Position numbers and translations under genes: made by a program
The notes under the pieces: generated by a model
Databases searched by the model: none
The model's input: only the letters and a program-made list of their open reading frames with translations
What the model was told of the DNA's origin: nothing
From: Limnohabitans sp.
GTDB lineage: Bacteria; Pseudomonadota; Gammaproteobacteria; Burkholderiales; Burkholderiaceae_C
Direction: 5' to 3'
Length of the DNA stretch: 64,000 nt
Assembly: GCF_030158565.1 (NCBI RefSeq)
Contig: NZ_JAOASQ010000070.1
Location: forward strand, 46,910-110,909
Shown: one piece after another, positions 50,411 to 61,762 of the stretch
Layout of the letters: the number at the start of each line of letters is the position of its first letter
Numbering within the stretch: the stretch's first letter is position 1

Positions 50411-52327
50411 TTGAATAACCCCTGGTTTTCCAAGATTGCCGTTTGGATGGTGATTGCCATGGTGCTGTTTACTGTGTTCAAACAGTTTGACGGCCGTGGC
50501 GTTGCGGGCGCGAATGCCGTCGGGTATTCGGACTTTCTGGAAGAAGTGCGCGGTAACCGCATCAAGACCGCGACCATTCAAGAAGGTCCTGGCGGGACAG
50601 AAATCCTTGCGACCACCAACGACGATCGACGCATCAAGACGACTGCCACCTACTTGGACCGCGGTCTTGTGGGTGACCTCATCAACAGCGGCGTCAAATT
50701 TGATGTCAAGCCTCGTGAAGAAGGCTCTTTGCTCATGAGCTTGCTCGTCAGCTGGGGTCCCATGTTGTTGCTGATCGGTGTCTGGGTGTATTTCATGCGC
50801 CAGATGCAAGGCGGCGGTAAAGGTGGAGCTTTCAGCTTTGGCAAGTCCAAAGCCCGCATGCTCGATGAAAACAACAACCAGGTCACTTTCGCGGATGTGG
50901 CCGGTTGCGACGAGGCCAAGGAAGAAGTCAAGGAGGTCGTGGACTTTCTGAAAGACCCCCAAAAGTTTCAAAAGCTCGGTGGCCGCATTCCTCGTGGATT
51001 GTTGCTGGTCGGTCCGCCCGGCACGGGCAAGACTTTGCTGGCCAAGGGCATTGCTGGTGAAGCTAAAGTGCCATTCTTCAGCATTTCCGGTTCTGATTTC
51101 GTTGAAATGTTTGTGGGCGTAGGCGCAGCCCGCGTCAGAGACATGTTCGAAAACGCCAAAAAGAATGCGCCTTGCATCATCTTCATTGATGAAATCGATG
51201 CGGTCGGTCGCCAGCGTGGCGCCGGTTTGGGCGGTGGCAACGATGAGCGTGAGCAAACCCTCAACCAGATGCTGGTCGAGATGGACGGTTTTGAAACCAA
51301 TCTGGGTGTGATCGTGGTGGCTGCCACCAACCGCCCCGACATCCTGGATGCCGCTTTGCTGCGTCCAGGTCGTTTTGACCGTCAGGTGTACGTGACGCTG
51401 CCCGATATCCGCGGTCGTGAGCAGATTCTGAATGTGCACATGCGCAAGGTGCCCATCGGCCAGGATGTGAATGCCGGTGTGATCGCCCGCGGCACGCCCG
51501 GCATGAGCGGCGCTGATCTGGCCAACCTGTGCAACGAAGCGGCCTTGATGGCAGCACGGCGTAACGCACGTGTCGTTGAAATGCAGGACTTTGAAAAGGC
51601 CAAGGACAAAATCCTGATGGGCCCAGAGCGCAAGAGCATGGTGATGCCCGAACACGAGCGCCGCAACACGGCCTACCACGAAGCCGGTCACGCCTTGATT
51701 GGCAAGTTGTTGCCAAAGTGTGATCCTGTGCACAAGGTCACCATCATCCCCCGTGGCCGTGCCTTGGGCGTGACCATGAGCTTGCCCGAGCAAGACCGTT
51801 ACAGCTACGACAAGGAATTCATGCTGAACCAGATCAGCATGTTGTTCGGTGGCCGCATTGCCGAAGAAGTTTTCATGAACCAGATGACGACTGGCGCCAG
51901 CAATGACTTTGAGCGTGCCACGTCGATTGCCCGTGACATGGTGATGCGCTACGGCATGACCGATGCGCTGGGTCCCATGGTCTATGCTGAAAACGAAGGC
52001 GAAGTGTTTTTGGGCCGCTCGGTGACCAAGACCACCAACATGAGCGAATCCACCATGCAAAAGGTGGATGCCGAAGTGCGCAGCATCATCGATGCGCAGT
52101 ACAAACTGGCTCGCCGCTTGATTGAAGAGCACAGCGCGCAGATGCATGCCATGGCCAAGGCCTTGCTCGAATGGGAAACCATCGACAAAGAGCAGCTTGA
52201 CGACATCATGGCCGGTCGTGATCCGATGCCGCCCAAGGACTGGACGCCTCGCAACCCGCCTTCGGGCGGTGGCTCTGCAGGCGGTACACCAGCGGTTCAA
52301 GCTGAACCTGCGACCACAGCTGTTTGA
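50411..52327 (+). CDS. ftsH: ATP-dependent zinc metalloprotease FtsH
   Basis: A 638-residue membrane AAA+ protease. Two N-terminal helices (about 5-25 and 105-125) flank a periplasmic domain; the AAA module has GPPGTGKT and [15 protein letters not shown]; the zinc motif HEAGH is at His423-His427. It degrades LpxC, RpoH and misfolded membrane proteins. The start is TTG at 50411, supported by GGAG 6 nt upstream (50401-50404) and the normal [11 protein letters not shown] beginning. A terminator follows. Confidence 0.97.
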   Translation: MNNPWFSKIAVWMVIAMVLFTVFKQFDGRGVAGANAVGYSDFLEEVRGNRIKTATIQEGPGGTEILATTNDDRRIKTTATYLDRGLVGDLINSGVKFDVKPREEGSLLMSLLVSWGPMLLLIGVWVYFMRQMQGGGKGGAFSFGKSKARMLDENNNQVTFADVAGCDEAKEEVKEVVDFLKDPQKFQKLGGRIPRGLLLVGPPGTGKTLLAKGIAGEAKVPFFSISGSDFVEMFVGVGAARVRDMFENAKKNAPCIIFIDEIDAVGRQRGAGLGGGNDEREQTLNQMLVEMDGFETNLGVIVVAATNRPDILDAALLRPGRFDRQVYVTLPDIRGREQILNVHMRKVPIGQDVNAGVIARGTPGMSGADLANLCNEAALMAARRNARVVEMQDFEKAKDKILMGPERKSMVMPEHERRNTAYHEAGHALIGKLLPKCDPVHKVTIIPRGRALGVTMSLPEQDRYSYDKEFMLNQISMLFGGRIAEEVFMNQMTTGASNDFERATSIARDMVMRYGMTDALGPMVYAENEGEVFLGRSVTKTTNMSESTMQKVDAEVRSIIDAQYKLARRLIEEHSAQMHAMAKALLEWETIDKEQLDDIMAGRDPMPPKDWTPRNPPSGGGSAGGTPAVQAEPATTAV

Positions 52328-52348
52328 CGCAAAACATACAGCATGCGA

Positions 52349-52370
52349 ACGGGGCCTTGTGCCCCGTTTT
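52349..52370 (+). terminator. Terminator/attenuator between ftsH and folP
   Basis: ACGGGGC / GCCCCGT around CTTGT, followed by TTT. The short T-tract suggests partial read-through into folP. Confidence 0.75.
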
Positions 52371-52401
52371 GCATGGTGAGCAATGAATCAAGGAATTTTT
52401 C

Positions 52402-53253
52402 ATGGACATGTGCTGGCAAACCACACGTTTTGATCTGGATTTGTCCCGTCCATGGGTGATGGGCATTGTGAATGCGACGCCAGATTCTTTTTCTGATGGT
52501 GGCCGTTACAAGGACACGCGGGCTGCACTGGAACATGCCGAGCAATTGCTGAAAGACGGCGCCGCCATTCTGGACGTGGGCGGTGAGTCCACACGTCCCG
52601 GTGCCGACGTGGTACCGGCCGAGGAAGAGTTGGCACGTTTGACGCCTGTTTTGAAAGAGCTGGTTCGTTGGCAGGTGCCAATTTCTGTAGACACCTACAA
52701 GCCAGAGGTGATGCAAGCCGTGCTGGATTTGGGCGTGGACATCGTCAACGACATCTGGGCATTGCGTCAACCCGGCGCCGAGGCTGTTGTGGCCGCGCAT
52801 CCCCGCTGTGGCGTGTGCTTGATGCACATGCACCGCGAACCCCAAAGCATGCAATTGCACACGATGGAAGGGGATGTTCTTGAAGTGGTCACAAAGTTCC
52901 TTGCGCAGCGACTCCAGAGCCTTCAGGCATTGGGCGTGCATGCGCAGCGGGTGGTTCTGGATCCTGGCATCGGTTTTGGCAAAACGGTGGCGCAAAATTT
53001 CCGTTTGCTTGCGCGGCAGACTGATCTGCAGCGCCTGGGGCGGCCGGTTTTGGCGGGGTGGTCGCGCAAGTCCTCCTTGGGTGCGGTACTCGCGCAAGAG
53101 GGCCAGCCGCCAGAACCTTCACAACGGCAAACAGCCAGCGTTGCAGCCGCTTTGCTGGCGGTAGAGCGGGGTGCTGCTGTGGTGCGTGTTCACGACGTGA
53201 AAGACACTGTGGATGCACTCAAAGTCTGGCGTGCCATGCAAGAAAATGCTTGA
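52402..53253 (+). CDS. folP: Dihydropteroate synthase
   Basis: A 283-residue TIM-barrel enzyme that joins the pterin pyrophosphate with p-aminobenzoate. VMGIVNATPDSFSDGG and LDVGGESTRPGADVV are the sulfonamide-target loops; LDPGIGFGKTVAQN follows. AGGAA precedes the ATG. It is in the conserved ftsH-folP-glmM order. Confidence 0.97.
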   Translation: MDMCWQTTRFDLDLSRPWVMGIVNATPDSFSDGGRYKDTRAALEHAEQLLKDGAAILDVGGESTRPGADVVPAEEELARLTPVLKELVRWQVPISVDTYKPEVMQAVLDLGVDIVNDIWALRQPGAEAVVAAHPRCGVCLMHMHREPQSMQLHTMEGDVLEVVTKFLAQRLQSLQALGVHAQRVVLDPGIGFGKTVAQNFRLLARQTDLQRLGRPVLAGWSRKSSLGAVLAQEGQPPEPSQRQTASVAAALLAVERGAAVVRVHDVKDTVDALKVWRAMQENA

Positions 53254-53339
53254 TGGTGTGCAGTGGCGAACATTGACGTTTTGAGTATGCTTGTCGGACA
53301 TAAAATCTGCGATTGATTACAAATTTCAGGACTGTTGAC

Positions 53340-54671
53340 ATGGCTCGGCAATATTTCGGCACAGATGGCATTCGCGGCACGGTAGGGCAAAAGCCCATCA
53401 CCCCAGACTTCATTTTGCGTCTGGCGCATGCGGTGGGGCGGGTGCTCAAGGCTCAAGAAGCCCACCCGATCGTGTTGATTGGCAAGGACACACGCATTTC
53501 GGGCTACATGCTCGAGAGTGCGTTGGAGTCCGGCTTCAATTCTGCGGGTGTGGATGTGGTTTTGCTGGGCCCCGTTCCTACGCCTGCCGTCGCCTATTTG
53601 ACCCGTGCCCAAAGGGCATCCTTGGGTGTGGTCATCAGCGCCAGCCACAACCCGTTTGCTGACAACGGCATCAAGTTTTTCAGCGCCCAGGGCACCAAGT
53701 TGTCCGACGCTTGGGAAGAGGCTGTTGAAGCCGCGTTGTTGGATGAGCCGGTGTGGGTGGATTCGGCCGCATTGGGCAAAACACGTCGTTTGGACGACGC
53801 GGCTGGCCGATACATCGAGTTTTGCAAGAGCACTTTCTCCAACGATCTGACCCTCAAGGGTTTGAAGATCGTGGTCGATGCCGCACACGGCGCCGCCTAC
53901 CAAATCGCCCCCAAGGTGTTTCACGAACTGGGCGCTGAGGTCATTTCAATGGGATGTTCTCCAGACGGTCTGAACATCAACAAGGGCGTGGGAGCCACCC
54001 ATCCTGAAGCCTTGGTTCAACTGGTCAAGGACCATCAGGCCGATTACGGTGTGGCCTTGGACGGTGATGCCGATCGATTGCAACTGGTGGATGCCTCGGG
54101 CCGCTTGTTCAATGGTGATGAGTTGTTGTATTTGATGGTGGCCGATCGCTTGGCACGCGATGAAGCCGTGCCGGGGGCCGTGGGCACCTTGATGACCAAT
54201 ATGGCGGTCGAAGTGGCTCTCAAAAAGAAGGGCGTTCAGTTCGTGCGGGCCAAGGTGGGTGATCGCTACGTGCTCGAGGTCTTGCATGACAAAGGCTGGT
54301 TGCTCGGCGGTGAAGGTTCGGGCCATTTGCTCGCCCTGGACAAGCACACCACGGGCGATGGCTTGGTCAGCGCCTTGCAGGTCTTGCAGGCCTGTGTGGG
54401 CAGTGGGCAGACCATGGCGCAGCTGCTGCACGGTATTGATCTGTTTCCGCAAACCTTGATCAATGTGCGCCTGCAGCCGGGTTTTGACTGGCAAGGCCAT
54501 CGGCCTTTATGGGATGCCACCAAGTCAGCGGAAACCGAGTTGGGTGACGCCGGGCGGGTCTTGATCCGTGCCAGTGGTACAGAGCCTTTGGTGCGCGTGA
54601 TGGTGGAAGCGCGTGATCCTGTTCAGGCGCGTCAGTGTGCGGAGCGCATCGCGGCCACACTGGCCCAGTGA
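53340..54671 (+). CDS. glmM: Phosphoglucosamine mutase
   Basis: A 443-residue phosphohexomutase that makes glucosamine-1-phosphate for peptidoglycan and [11 protein letters not shown] starts the fold; the phosphoserine is Ser102 in [12 protein letters not shown]; the metal loop is [12 protein letters not shown] and the sugar loop GEGSGHLL; the C-terminal phosphate site is [16 protein letters not shown] 53340 is preferred to the longer reading from 53313. It lies 86 nt after folP. Confidence 0.96.
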   Translation: MARQYFGTDGIRGTVGQKPITPDFILRLAHAVGRVLKAQEAHPIVLIGKDTRISGYMLESALESGFNSAGVDVVLLGPVPTPAVAYLTRAQRASLGVVISASHNPFADNGIKFFSAQGTKLSDAWEEAVEAALLDEPVWVDSAALGKTRRLDDAAGRYIEFCKSTFSNDLTLKGLKIVVDAAHGAAYQIAPKVFHELGAEVISMGCSPDGLNINKGVGATHPEALVQLVKDHQADYGVALDGDADRLQLVDASGRLFNGDELLYLMVADRLARDEAVPGAVGTLMTNMAVEVALKKKGVQFVRAKVGDRYVLEVLHDKGWLLGGEGSGHLLALDKHTTGDGLVSALQVLQACVGSGQTMAQLLHGIDLFPQTLINVRLQPGFDWQGHRPLWDATKSAETELGDAGRVLIRASGTEPLVRVMVEARDPVQARQCAERIAATLAQ

Positions 54672-54710
54672 TTGGCCCAGCCAGTCATGCCCACTTGTGG
54701 CATCGGTGGC

Positions 54711-55532
54711 TTAATAAATGAGCCGTTCGGGGCGGATTTCCTGCAAGATGGTGGTGGCGATTTCCTCGATCGACTTGGTCGTGGTGGACAGCCAGCGAAT
54801 GCCCGAGCGGCGCATCATGGCCTCGGCTTCGGAGACTTCCATGCGGCAGTTTTCAAGGCTCGCATAGCGTGAGTTGGGGCGGCGTTCTGAGCGAATTTCG
54901 GCCAGGCGTTCTGGTTGAATGCTCAGGCCAAAAATCTTTTTGCGGTGCGGCACCAGGGCTGGTGGCAGTTGCCGGCGCTCAAAGTCTTCGGGAATCAAGG
55001 GGTAGTTGGCCGCCTTCAGGCCATGCTGCATGGCCAGATAAAGGCTGGTGGGGGTTTTTCCGCTGCGGCTGACACCGACCAGGATCACTTCAGCCGACTC
55101 CAAATCCCGGTTCGATTGCCCGTCGTCATGGGCCAGCGAGAAGTTGATCGCTTCGATCCGGTCGTGGTATTCCTTGCTTTTGCTCACATCTGAAAACCGT
55201 CCAACACGGTGGTGGGATTTGATGCCCAGTTCGTTTTCCAAAGGGTTCACAAAAGTGCCAAACATATCCAAGAGCATGCCTTGGCAATGTTCTTGGAGTA
55301 CTTTGAGCACATCCATGTTGACCAAGGTCGTGAACACAATGGGTTTATTGCCTTCGGTTTCTGCCGTGTGGTTGATCTGGCGTACCGCCTGATGCGCTTT
55401 GTCGATGGTATCGGTGAAGGGCAGACGAACATGCCTAGTTTTCATGTCGAACTGGGCCAGGATGGCATTTCCAAAAGTTTCAGCAGTGATGCCGGTGCCA
55501 TCGGAGACAAAAAAAACGGTGCGTTTGGACAT
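54711..55532 (-). CDS. ppsR: PEP synthetase regulatory kinase/phosphorylase (DUF299)
   Basis: A 273-residue bifunctional regulator that inactivates PEP synthase by ADP-dependent phosphorylation of a Thr and reactivates it by Pi-dependent dephosphorylation. [19 protein letters not shown] opens the family fold; the P-loop is [21 protein letters not shown] 55532 is used; the longer TTG reading (55553) adds seven residues. It is divergent from its target ppsA, the classic arrangement. Confidence 0.94.
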   Translation of the reverse strand: MSKRTVFFVSDGTGITAETFGNAILAQFDMKTRHVRLPFTDTIDKAHQAVRQINHTAETEGNKPIVFTTLVNMDVLKVLQEHCQGMLLDMFGTFVNPLENELGIKSHHRVGRFSDVSKSKEYHDRIEAINFSLAHDDGQSNRDLESAEVILVGVSRSGKTPTSLYLAMQHGLKAANYPLIPEDFERRQLPPALVPHRKKIFGLSIQPERLAEIRSERRPNSRYASLENCRMEVSEAEAMMRRSGIRWLSTTTKSIEEIATTILQEIRPERLIY

Positions 55533-55680
55533 GTTGATCAGAAAATATTTCAAAGGGCAGGGGCGGACAAGCCCCTAAAATGAAGCGATTATCCATGGCC
55601 CTCAGGTTTGCGGTTCCATCCAAAGAACAACATGACCCTGCCTGACACATGGAGCCCAGTTTTTAACTTTGGAGCTTCTC

Positions 55681-58071
55681 ATGTCTGTTTTGTTTGATGC
55701 GGCCGCTTTGGTCGTCCCGTTTGAAAAGTTACGCATGACCGATGTGGAGTCGGTTGGGGGCAAAAATGCCAGTCTGGGGGAGATGATTTCCCAGCTGCCT
55801 TCAGGTGTCCGCGTGCCCACCGGTTTTGCAACCACCGCCCATGCTTTCCGTGAATTCCTGAAGTTCGATGGCCTGACCGACCGCATCAATGCGCGTCTGG
55901 ATGCGCTGGACACCGAAGATGTCCGCGCCTTGGCCGCAGTCGGTGCCGAGATCCGTGCCATGGTGGAGGCGCAGCCCTTCCCCGCTGACCTGGAAAAAGC
56001 CATCCGCGAAGAATTCATTCGTTTGCAAAGCGGCAATGCGGAAGCTTCTTTCGCCGTGCGCTCTTCTGCCACTGCCGAAGACTTGCCCGATGCTTCTTTT
56101 GCAGGACAACAAGAAACGTTCCTCAATGTGGTGGGCATCGAAGATGTGCTGCACAAGATGAAAGAGGTGTTTGCCTCCTTGTACAACGACCGAGCCATCA
56201 GCTACCGCGTGCACAAAGGTTTTGCCCATGCCGATGTGGCCTTGTCGGCGGGTGTGCAGCGCATGGTGCGTTCCGATTTGGGCGCCGCCGGTGTGATTTT
56301 CACCATTGACACCGAGTCCGGTTTTGAAGATGTGGTCTTCATCACGTCCAGCTATGGCTTGGGTGAAACCGTGGTGCAAGGGGCAGTGAACCCTGACGAG
56401 TTTTATGTGCACAAGCCCATGCTGGCTGCCGGCAACCGCGCCGTCATTCGCCGCAATCTGGGCTCCAAATTGATCGAGATGGTTTTTGCCAGTCCCGAAG
56501 AAAAAGCCGCTTCGGGCAAGTTGGTCAAAACCGTTGATGTGCCTGCTGAATTGCGCAACCGTTACAGCCTGACCGATGCCGAAATCGAGCAATTGGCCAA
56601 ATATGCGCTTGTCATTGAGCAGCACTATGGCCGTCCGATGGACATCGAATGGGGCAAGGACGGAACGGATGGCCAGCTGTACATCTTGCAGGCACGTCCC
56701 GAGACCGTGAAGAGCCAAGCCAAGGGCACGCCAGAACTGCGTTACAAGCTCAAGGGCAAGAGCGCTGTGCTGGCCGAAGGCCGTGCCATTGGTCAGAAGA
56801 TCGGTACGGGCCCCGTGCGCTTGGTGCACAACATCAGCGAGATGGACAAGGTTCAGCCCGGTGATGTGCTGGTGACCGACATGACCGACCCTAACTGGGA
56901 ACCCGTGATGAAGCGCGCCAGCGCCATCGTCACCAACCGAGGCGGGCGCACCTGCCACGCCGCCATCATCGCGCGCGAGTTGGGCATTCCCGCTGTGGTG
57001 GGTTGCGGCAACGCCACTGAGCAATTGACCGAAGGCACCTTGGTCACCGTCAGTTGTGCTGAGGGCGATACCGGTCACATTTACGATGGCCTGCTGGAAA
57101 CCGAAATCAGCGAGATCCAGCGCGGCGTGCTGCCCGAGATCAAGACCAAGATCATGATGAACGTGGGCAACCCCCAGCTGGCATTTGATTTTGCCCAGTT
57201 GCCCAACGCGGGCGTGGGCCTGGCCCGCCTGGAGTTCATCATCAACAACAACATCGGCGTGCACCCCAAGGCGATCCTGGACTATCCCGCCATCGATGCG
57301 GACTTGAAAAAGGCCGTGGAGTCTGTGGCCCGTGGTCATGCTTCGCCGCGTGCTTTCTATGTCGACAAAGTGGCCGAGGGTGTGGCCAGCATTGCTGCGG
57401 CTTTCTGGCCCAAGCCGGTGATCGTGCGCTTGTCGGATTTCAAGAGCAACGAGTACCGCAAGCTGATCGGCGGCAGCCGTTACGAGCCCGAAGAAGAAAA
57501 CCCGATGTTGGGTTTCCGGGGCGCTGCGCGTTACATCAGCGAAGATTTTGGCGAGGCCTTTGCCATGGAGTGCGAAGCCCTCAAGCGGGTGCGCGGTGAA
57601 ATGGGTTTGACCAATGTGCAGGTCATGGTGCCTTTTGTGCGTACTTTGGGTCAGGCAGAGAAGGTCACCAAGCTGTTGGCCAGCCAGGGTTTGCGCCGTG
57701 GCGAGAATGGTCTGAAGGTCATCATGATGTGCGAGGTGCCCAGCAACGCCATTCTGGCCGAGCGCTTCCTTGAATTCTTTGATGGTTTCTCGATCGGCTC
57801 CAACGATTTGACCCAGCTCACGCTGGGCTTGGATCGGGACTCCGGCATGGAGTTGCTGGCGGCGGACTTCGATGAGCGTGATCCTGCCGTGACGGCTTTG
57901 ATCGAGCAGGCCATCAAGGCGTGTCTGGCGCAGGGCAAATACATTGGCATTTGCGGCCAAGGCCCCAGCGACCATCCTGACTTTGCGCACTGGTTGATGG
58001 ACCGTGGCATCAGTTCGATTTCGCTGAACTCTGATACGGTCATCGAGACTTGGACGTCATTGGGTTCTTAA
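55681..58071 (+). CDS. ppsA: Phosphoenolpyruvate synthase (pyruvate, water dikinase)
   Basis: A 796-residue enzyme making PEP from pyruvate and ATP for gluconeogenesis. The N-terminal ATP-grasp part starts [16 protein letters not shown]; the swivelling domain has phospho-His426 in [15 protein letters not shown]; the C-terminal PEP barrel has [20 protein letters not shown] and [15 protein letters not shown] 55681 is set by GGAG at 55671-55674. The symporter gene follows after 19 nt. A TAAAAT (55576-55581) and a minus-strand GATAAT (55588-55593) overlap in the shared ppsR/ppsA region. Confidence 0.97.
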   Translation: MSVLFDAAALVVPFEKLRMTDVESVGGKNASLGEMISQLPSGVRVPTGFATTAHAFREFLKFDGLTDRINARLDALDTEDVRALAAVGAEIRAMVEAQPFPADLEKAIREEFIRLQSGNAEASFAVRSSATAEDLPDASFAGQQETFLNVVGIEDVLHKMKEVFASLYNDRAISYRVHKGFAHADVALSAGVQRMVRSDLGAAGVIFTIDTESGFEDVVFITSSYGLGETVVQGAVNPDEFYVHKPMLAAGNRAVIRRNLGSKLIEMVFASPEEKAASGKLVKTVDVPAELRNRYSLTDAEIEQLAKYALVIEQHYGRPMDIEWGKDGTDGQLYILQARPETVKSQAKGTPELRYKLKGKSAVLAEGRAIGQKIGTGPVRLVHNISEMDKVQPGDVLVTDMTDPNWEPVMKRASAIVTNRGGRTCHAAIIARELGIPAVVGCGNATEQLTEGTLVTVSCAEGDTGHIYDGLLETEISEIQRGVLPEIKTKIMMNVGNPQLAFDFAQLPNAGVGLARLEFIINNNIGVHPKAILDYPAIDADLKKAVESVARGHASPRAFYVDKVAEGVASIAAAFWPKPVIVRLSDFKSNEYRKLIGGSRYEPEEENPMLGFRGAARYISEDFGEAFAMECEALKRVRGEMGLTNVQVMVPFVRTLGQAEKVTKLLASQGLRRGENGLKVIMMCEVPSNAILAERFLEFFDGFSIGSNDLTQLTLGLDRDSGMELLAADFDERDPAVTALIEQAIKACLAQGKYIGICGQGPSDHPDFAHWLMDRGISSISLNSDTVIETWTSLGS

Positions 58072-58090
58072 ACTCTTCTCAGGGCATGCG

Positions 58091-60214
58091 ATGAGCAAGT
58101 TGGCGCAAGCAGATATCACCTCAGCTTACCGTTGGCGAATTCATCGCAATGTCCTCATTTACATCGTCATCTTGCTCAGTTTGATGGGGGCGATGGCTTG
58201 GGCTGAGCAATGGGGCCTGTCACGCAACCTGATCGGCCCCATTTTTTTGTTCAGCACGGTAATGATTTACGCCCTGATCGGCATATCGGGGCGCACCTCC
58301 GATCAGGATGAATACTATGTGGCCGGGCGACGCATACCGGCCATGTACAACGGCATGGCCACCGCCGCTGATTGGATGAGCGCCGCCTCTTTCATCAGCT
58401 TGGCCGGTGCGCTTTACTTGCAAGGGTTTTCGGGCAGTGGTCAGCAGCCCGGTGGTTTGGCCTATGTGATGGGCTGGACGGGAGGCTTTTGCCTGGTGGC
58501 CTTTTTGATCGCGCCGCAATTGCGTGCCATGCAGCTGTATACATTGCCTGACTATTTTGACCGCCGTTTTGGTGGGCGCTGGCCCCGCGTCATTGCGGCT
58601 CTGGCCTCGGTGCTTTGTTCGTTTACCTATGTGGTTGCGCAAATTTATGGCATTGGCCTGATTGCATCGCGCTTGACGGGTGTTCAGTTCGAGATCGGCA
58701 TTTTGCTTGGCCTGGGTGGCGTGTTGCTGTGTTCATTTTTGGGTGGCATGCGTGCCATCACTTGGACTCAGGTGGCGCAATACATCATGCTCCTTTTGGC
58801 CTTTTTGATCCCCGTGTCCTGGCTGTCTTACCAACAATTGGGTTCACCTGTGGCGCCGCTGGCCTATGGAGCGCAGCTTTCTCGCATTGAAGCCATTGAG
58901 AAAAGGCTGATCCATGATCCGGCTGAAATCGAAGTTCGTGAGGAGTATGCACGCCGAGCCCGCGTGTTTGAGGCCCGATTGGTCGACGTAGACCGTGCCA
59001 TGGTCGACCTTCGCCAATCACTGGAAGATGAGATCCGTGAATTGAAATCACAGGGGGCCGACTTTGCGTCGATCGCCAAAGCGCGCCGTGAATTGTTGGC
59101 GGTGCCCAAAGATCCCGCTGCAGCCAAAGAGCAGTGGACCAAGGCCATGCTGGACAACCAGGAGCGGTCATTGCCGCTCGGGGGCATGCCGCCGCATGCC
59201 CAGGCTTTTCAGGGGCATCCAGACGGCAATCCCCAGCAGGTCAAGCAATTCAACGAGTCCAGGTTGAATTTCATGGCCTTGATTTTCTGCTTGATGGTGG
59301 GGACAGCGGGTTTGCCGCATTTGCTGACCCGCTTTTACACCTTGCCATCGGTGGCTGAAACCCGTTCTTCGGTGGCGTGGTCTTTGTTTTTCATTGGTTT
59401 GCTGTACCTGAGCGTGCCGGCATTGGCCGTGCTGGTGAAGTTCGAAGTGCTGAACAACTTGGTGGGCAGCAGCTTTGAGGATTTGCCCAGCTGGATAGCG
59501 CAATGGGCTCGCGTGGATTCAGGCTTGCTGGAAATCTCGGACGTTAATGGCGATCGGGTTTTGCAATTGGGTGAGCTCAAGCTCGGTGCGGACATGATCA
59601 TGCTGGCGACCCCAGAATTGGGCGGGATGCCGTTTGTTGTTTCGGGTTTGGTGGCGGCCGGTGGCTTGGCCGCAGCCTTGTCCACGGCAGATGGTCTGTT
59701 GCTGACCATCAGCAATGCATTGGTGCACGACATTGGGCCGGGCAGGGCGCGCAAGCCCAAATCGGCGGAAGGGCGTGTGATCCTGTCCAAATTCGCCTTG
59801 CTGGCGGTGGCCATGCTGGCAGCGGTGGTGGCCGCTTTCAAGCCAGCCCAAATTCTTGCGTTGGTTTCTGCCTCGTTTTCTTTGGCCGCAGCAGCGTTCT
59901 TTCCAGGCATGGTGCTGGGCATGGTCTGGCAACGGGTACACCGCAAAGCCGTTGTGGCTGGCATGTTGTCGGGTTTGGCCGTGACCGTTTACTACCTCGT
60001 TTCGAACGCCCAAGGCTTGCGACATGCGCTCGGCTTGGACCCTCTTGGAGGTTTGTGGTTCGGCATTCAGCCTTTGTCTGCGGGGGTTTTTGGTGTTCCC
60101 GTCGGATTTGCGGCCATGATTTTGGCCACCTGGCTCTTGTCTCCTCCAACGGAGTCCCATGTCCCATCAGCGCAGGATGCTCCCCCTTCGCTTGGACGCT
60201 ATCCGGGACTGTGA
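58091..60214 (+). CDS. Large sodium:solute symporter (VC_2705-like)
   Basis: A 707-residue sodium/solute symporter family protein with about 13 hydrophobic helices. RTSDQDEYYVAGRRIPAMYNGMATAADWMSAASF is split here by length only; GRRIPAMYNGMATAADWMSA is the acetate/proline-symporter-like block. Unlike typical 500-residue members it has a hydrophilic, coiled-coil-like insert (about residues 262-390) and an EF-hand-like loop DVNGDRVLQLGE (484-495). Position after ppsA suggests uptake of a carboxylate (acetate, lactate or pyruvate). No small DUF4212 partner gene lies next to it. Confidence 0.85.
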   Translation: MSKLAQADITSAYRWRIHRNVLIYIVILLSLMGAMAWAEQWGLSRNLIGPIFLFSTVMIYALIGISGRTSDQDEYYVAGRRIPAMYNGMATAADWMSAASFISLAGALYLQGFSGSGQQPGGLAYVMGWTGGFCLVAFLIAPQLRAMQLYTLPDYFDRRFGGRWPRVIAALASVLCSFTYVVAQIYGIGLIASRLTGVQFEIGILLGLGGVLLCSFLGGMRAITWTQVAQYIMLLLAFLIPVSWLSYQQLGSPVAPLAYGAQLSRIEAIEKRLIHDPAEIEVREEYARRARVFEARLVDVDRAMVDLRQSLEDEIRELKSQGADFASIAKARRELLAVPKDPAAAKEQWTKAMLDNQERSLPLGGMPPHAQAFQGHPDGNPQQVKQFNESRLNFMALIFCLMVGTAGLPHLLTRFYTLPSVAETRSSVAWSLFFIGLLYLSVPALAVLVKFEVLNNLVGSSFEDLPSWIAQWARVDSGLLEISDVNGDRVLQLGELKLGADMIMLATPELGGMPFVVSGLVAAGGLAAALSTADGLLLTISNALVHDIGPGRARKPKSAEGRVILSKFALLAVAMLAAVVAAFKPAQILALVSASFSLAAAAFFPGMVLGMVWQRVHRKAVVAGMLSGLAVTVYYLVSNAQGLRHALGLDPLGGLWFGIQPLSAGVFGVPVGFAAMILATWLLSPPTESHVPSAQDAPPSLGRYPGL

Positions 60215-60223
60215 ATTTGACGC

Positions 60224-60229
60224 TATAAT
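60224..60229 (+). promoter_or_regulatory. rpsF operon promoter -10 box
   Basis: A consensus TATAAT lies 81 nt before rpsF, 10 nt after the symporter stop. No clear -35 is seen at 16-18 nt. Confidence 0.6.
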
Positions 60230-60244
60230 CTGAGGCTTCGCCTT

Positions 60245-60277
60245 GCTGCACCCCGACAGACGCTGGGGGCAGCTTTT
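60245..60277 (+). promoter_or_regulatory. rpsF leader hairpin (candidate S6:S18 site or attenuator)
   Basis: GCTGC-A-CCCC (60245-60254) pairs with GGGG-GCAGC (60265-60273), leaving one bulged A and a loop with CCGACAGACGC features, then TTTT. In other bacteria the S6:S18 complex binds a bulged hairpin with a CCG motif in the rpsF leader. The T-run means it could also end symporter transcripts. Confidence 0.5.
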
Positions 60278-60309
60278 CCAACCTTTTGGGTTAACCGCAA
60301 GGAGTCTCA

Positions 60310-60675
60310 ATGCGTCATTACGAAATCATTTTGCTGATCCATCCCGATCAGTCCGAACAAGTTCCAGCCATGCTGGAGCGTTATAAGGGCATGATCACTG
60401 CCGGCGGTGGCAATATCCACCGTGTTGAAGACTGGGGTCGCCGTCAGTTGGCATACCAGATCAACAAGCTGGGCAAAGCCCACTACCTGTGCGTGAACAT
60501 CGAAGCCGACCAGGCCGTGATGGCTGAACTGGAACACGCGTTCAAGTTCAACGATGCCGTTTTGCGTCACCTGACTGTGCAAAAGAAAAAGGCCGACACC
60601 GCTCCTTCGTCCATGATGAAGACTGTTGAGCGCGAAGAAGCCCGCAAGTCACAACAAGCCGAATTCGCCGCTTGA
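60310..60675 (+). CDS. rpsF: 30S ribosomal protein S6
   Basis: A 121-residue S6 protein, [20 protein letters not shown], with [21 protein letters not shown] in the core. AAGGAG precedes the ATG. It begins rpsF-priB-rpsR-rplI. Confidence 0.98.
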   Translation: MRHYEIILLIHPDQSEQVPAMLERYKGMITAGGGNIHRVEDWGRRQLAYQINKLGKAHYLCVNIEADQAVMAELEHAFKFNDAVLRHLTVQKKKADTAPSSMMKTVEREEARKSQQAEFAA

Positions 60676-60692
60676 TACTGACCTGTTGAGGA

Positions 60693-60980
60693 GTGAACCG
60701 TACCGAACTGACCGCCTGTATTGCCGAGCAAGCTGCTTTGCGATACACACCCGCAGGTTTGCCCGCTTTGGATTTGATTCTCGAGCATGCCTCTGATGTT
60801 GAAGAGGCAGGACAAATGCGAAAAGTCCAGTTAAAACTTCGCGCTTTGGCCATTGGGTCAATGGCCGAAAGACTGGTCAAGCAAGCGGTAGGCAGCGTCT
60901 GGACGTTCAAAGGCTTTTTGGCCACCCCTCGACAAGGCAAAAGTGTCGTGTTGCACATTCAAGAGTTTCAGCAAGATTAA
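60693..60980 (+). CDS. priB: Primosomal replication protein N
   Basis: A 95-residue single OB-fold ssDNA-binding protein of the replication restart primosome. [20 protein letters not shown] is the family start and [21 protein letters not shown] the end. The start is GTG at 60693; the GAGGAG sequence overlaps it, an unusually tight spacing, so coupling to rpsF may drive initiation. Its place between rpsF and rpsR is typical of beta- and gammaproteobacteria. Confidence 0.93.
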   Translation: MNRTELTACIAEQAALRYTPAGLPALDLILEHASDVEEAGQMRKVQLKLRALAIGSMAERLVKQAVGSVWTFKGFLATPRQGKSVVLHIQEFQQD

Positions 60981-60994
60981 TTTCAGGAGGCCCC

Positions 60995-61276
60995 ATGGCC
61001 ACGTTCAAAAAATTCAACAAAGACAAGCGCCCCAAGCGCAACACCCAGTCACTGCTGTTCAAGCGCAAGCGTTTCTGCCGCTTCACCGTCACTGGCGTCG
61101 AAGAAATCGACTACAAAGATGTGGACACCTTGCGTGACTTCATCGCCGAAAACGGCAAGATCATTCCTGCACGCTTGACTGGCACCCGTGCCATTTTCCA
61201 GCGTCAGCTCAACACAGCCATCAAGCGCGCACGCTTTTTGGCCATGTTGCCCTACACCGACCAGCACAAAGTCTAA
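60995..61276 (+). CDS. rpsR: 30S ribosomal protein S18
   Basis: A 93-residue S18 protein with [21 protein letters not shown] and the basic [24 protein letters not shown] lies 5 nt before the ATG. It partners S6 in the 30S platform. Confidence 0.98.
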   Translation: MATFKKFNKDKRPKRNTQSLLFKRKRFCRFTVTGVEEIDYKDVDTLRDFIAENGKIIPARLTGTRAIFQRQLNTAIKRARFLAMLPYTDQHKV

Positions 61277-61287
61277 GGAGAACAACC

Positions 61288-61740
61288 ATGCAAATCATTC
61301 TGCTCGAAAAGGTTGTGAACCTGGGTAATCTGGGTGAGATCGTCAAAGTCAAGGACGGTTACGCACGTAACTTCCTGATCCCCCAAGGCCGCGCACGCCG
61401 TGCCACCGAAGCCAACAAGGCCGAGTTCGAAGCGCGCCGTGCTGAGCTCGAAAAAGCTGCTGCCGCCAAGTTGGCCGAAGCCCAAGCCCAAGGCGAAAAG
61501 CTCGCTGGCCTGGTGGTCAAGTTGACTCAAAAAGCCGGTGTGGATGGCCGTTTGTTTGGTTCCGTGACCAACCACGACATCGCTGAGGAATTGAACAAAC
61601 AAGGTTACGCCTTGGTCAAGTCCCAGATCCGCATGCCCCACGGCCCCATCAAGGTGGTGAGCGATTCCACCGTGTCCGTGGCTTTGCACACCGATGTGGT
61701 GGTGGATGTCACTGTGACGGTCTACGGCGAAACAGCCTGA
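61288..61740 (+). CDS. rplI: 50S ribosomal protein L9
   Basis: A 150-residue L9 protein: N-terminal domain [20 protein letters not shown] with [13 protein letters not shown], the long connecting helix (about 40-75) and a C-terminal RNA-binding domain. It closes the operon before a strong terminator. Confidence 0.98.
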   Translation: MQIILLEKVVNLGNLGEIVKVKDGYARNFLIPQGRARRATEANKAEFEARRAELEKAAAAKLAEAQAQGEKLAGLVVKLTQKAGVDGRLFGSVTNHDIAEELNKQGYALVKSQIRMPHGPIKVVSDSTVSVALHTDVVVDVTVTVYGETA

Positions 61741-61762
61741 TCGTCCGGTTCATCCCGGCAAG

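Noticed and set aside
53273..53306. TTGACG and TAAAAT before glmM as a promoter
   Set aside because: The spacer is 22 nt, too long for a sigma-70 promoter; glmM may simply be read from folP.
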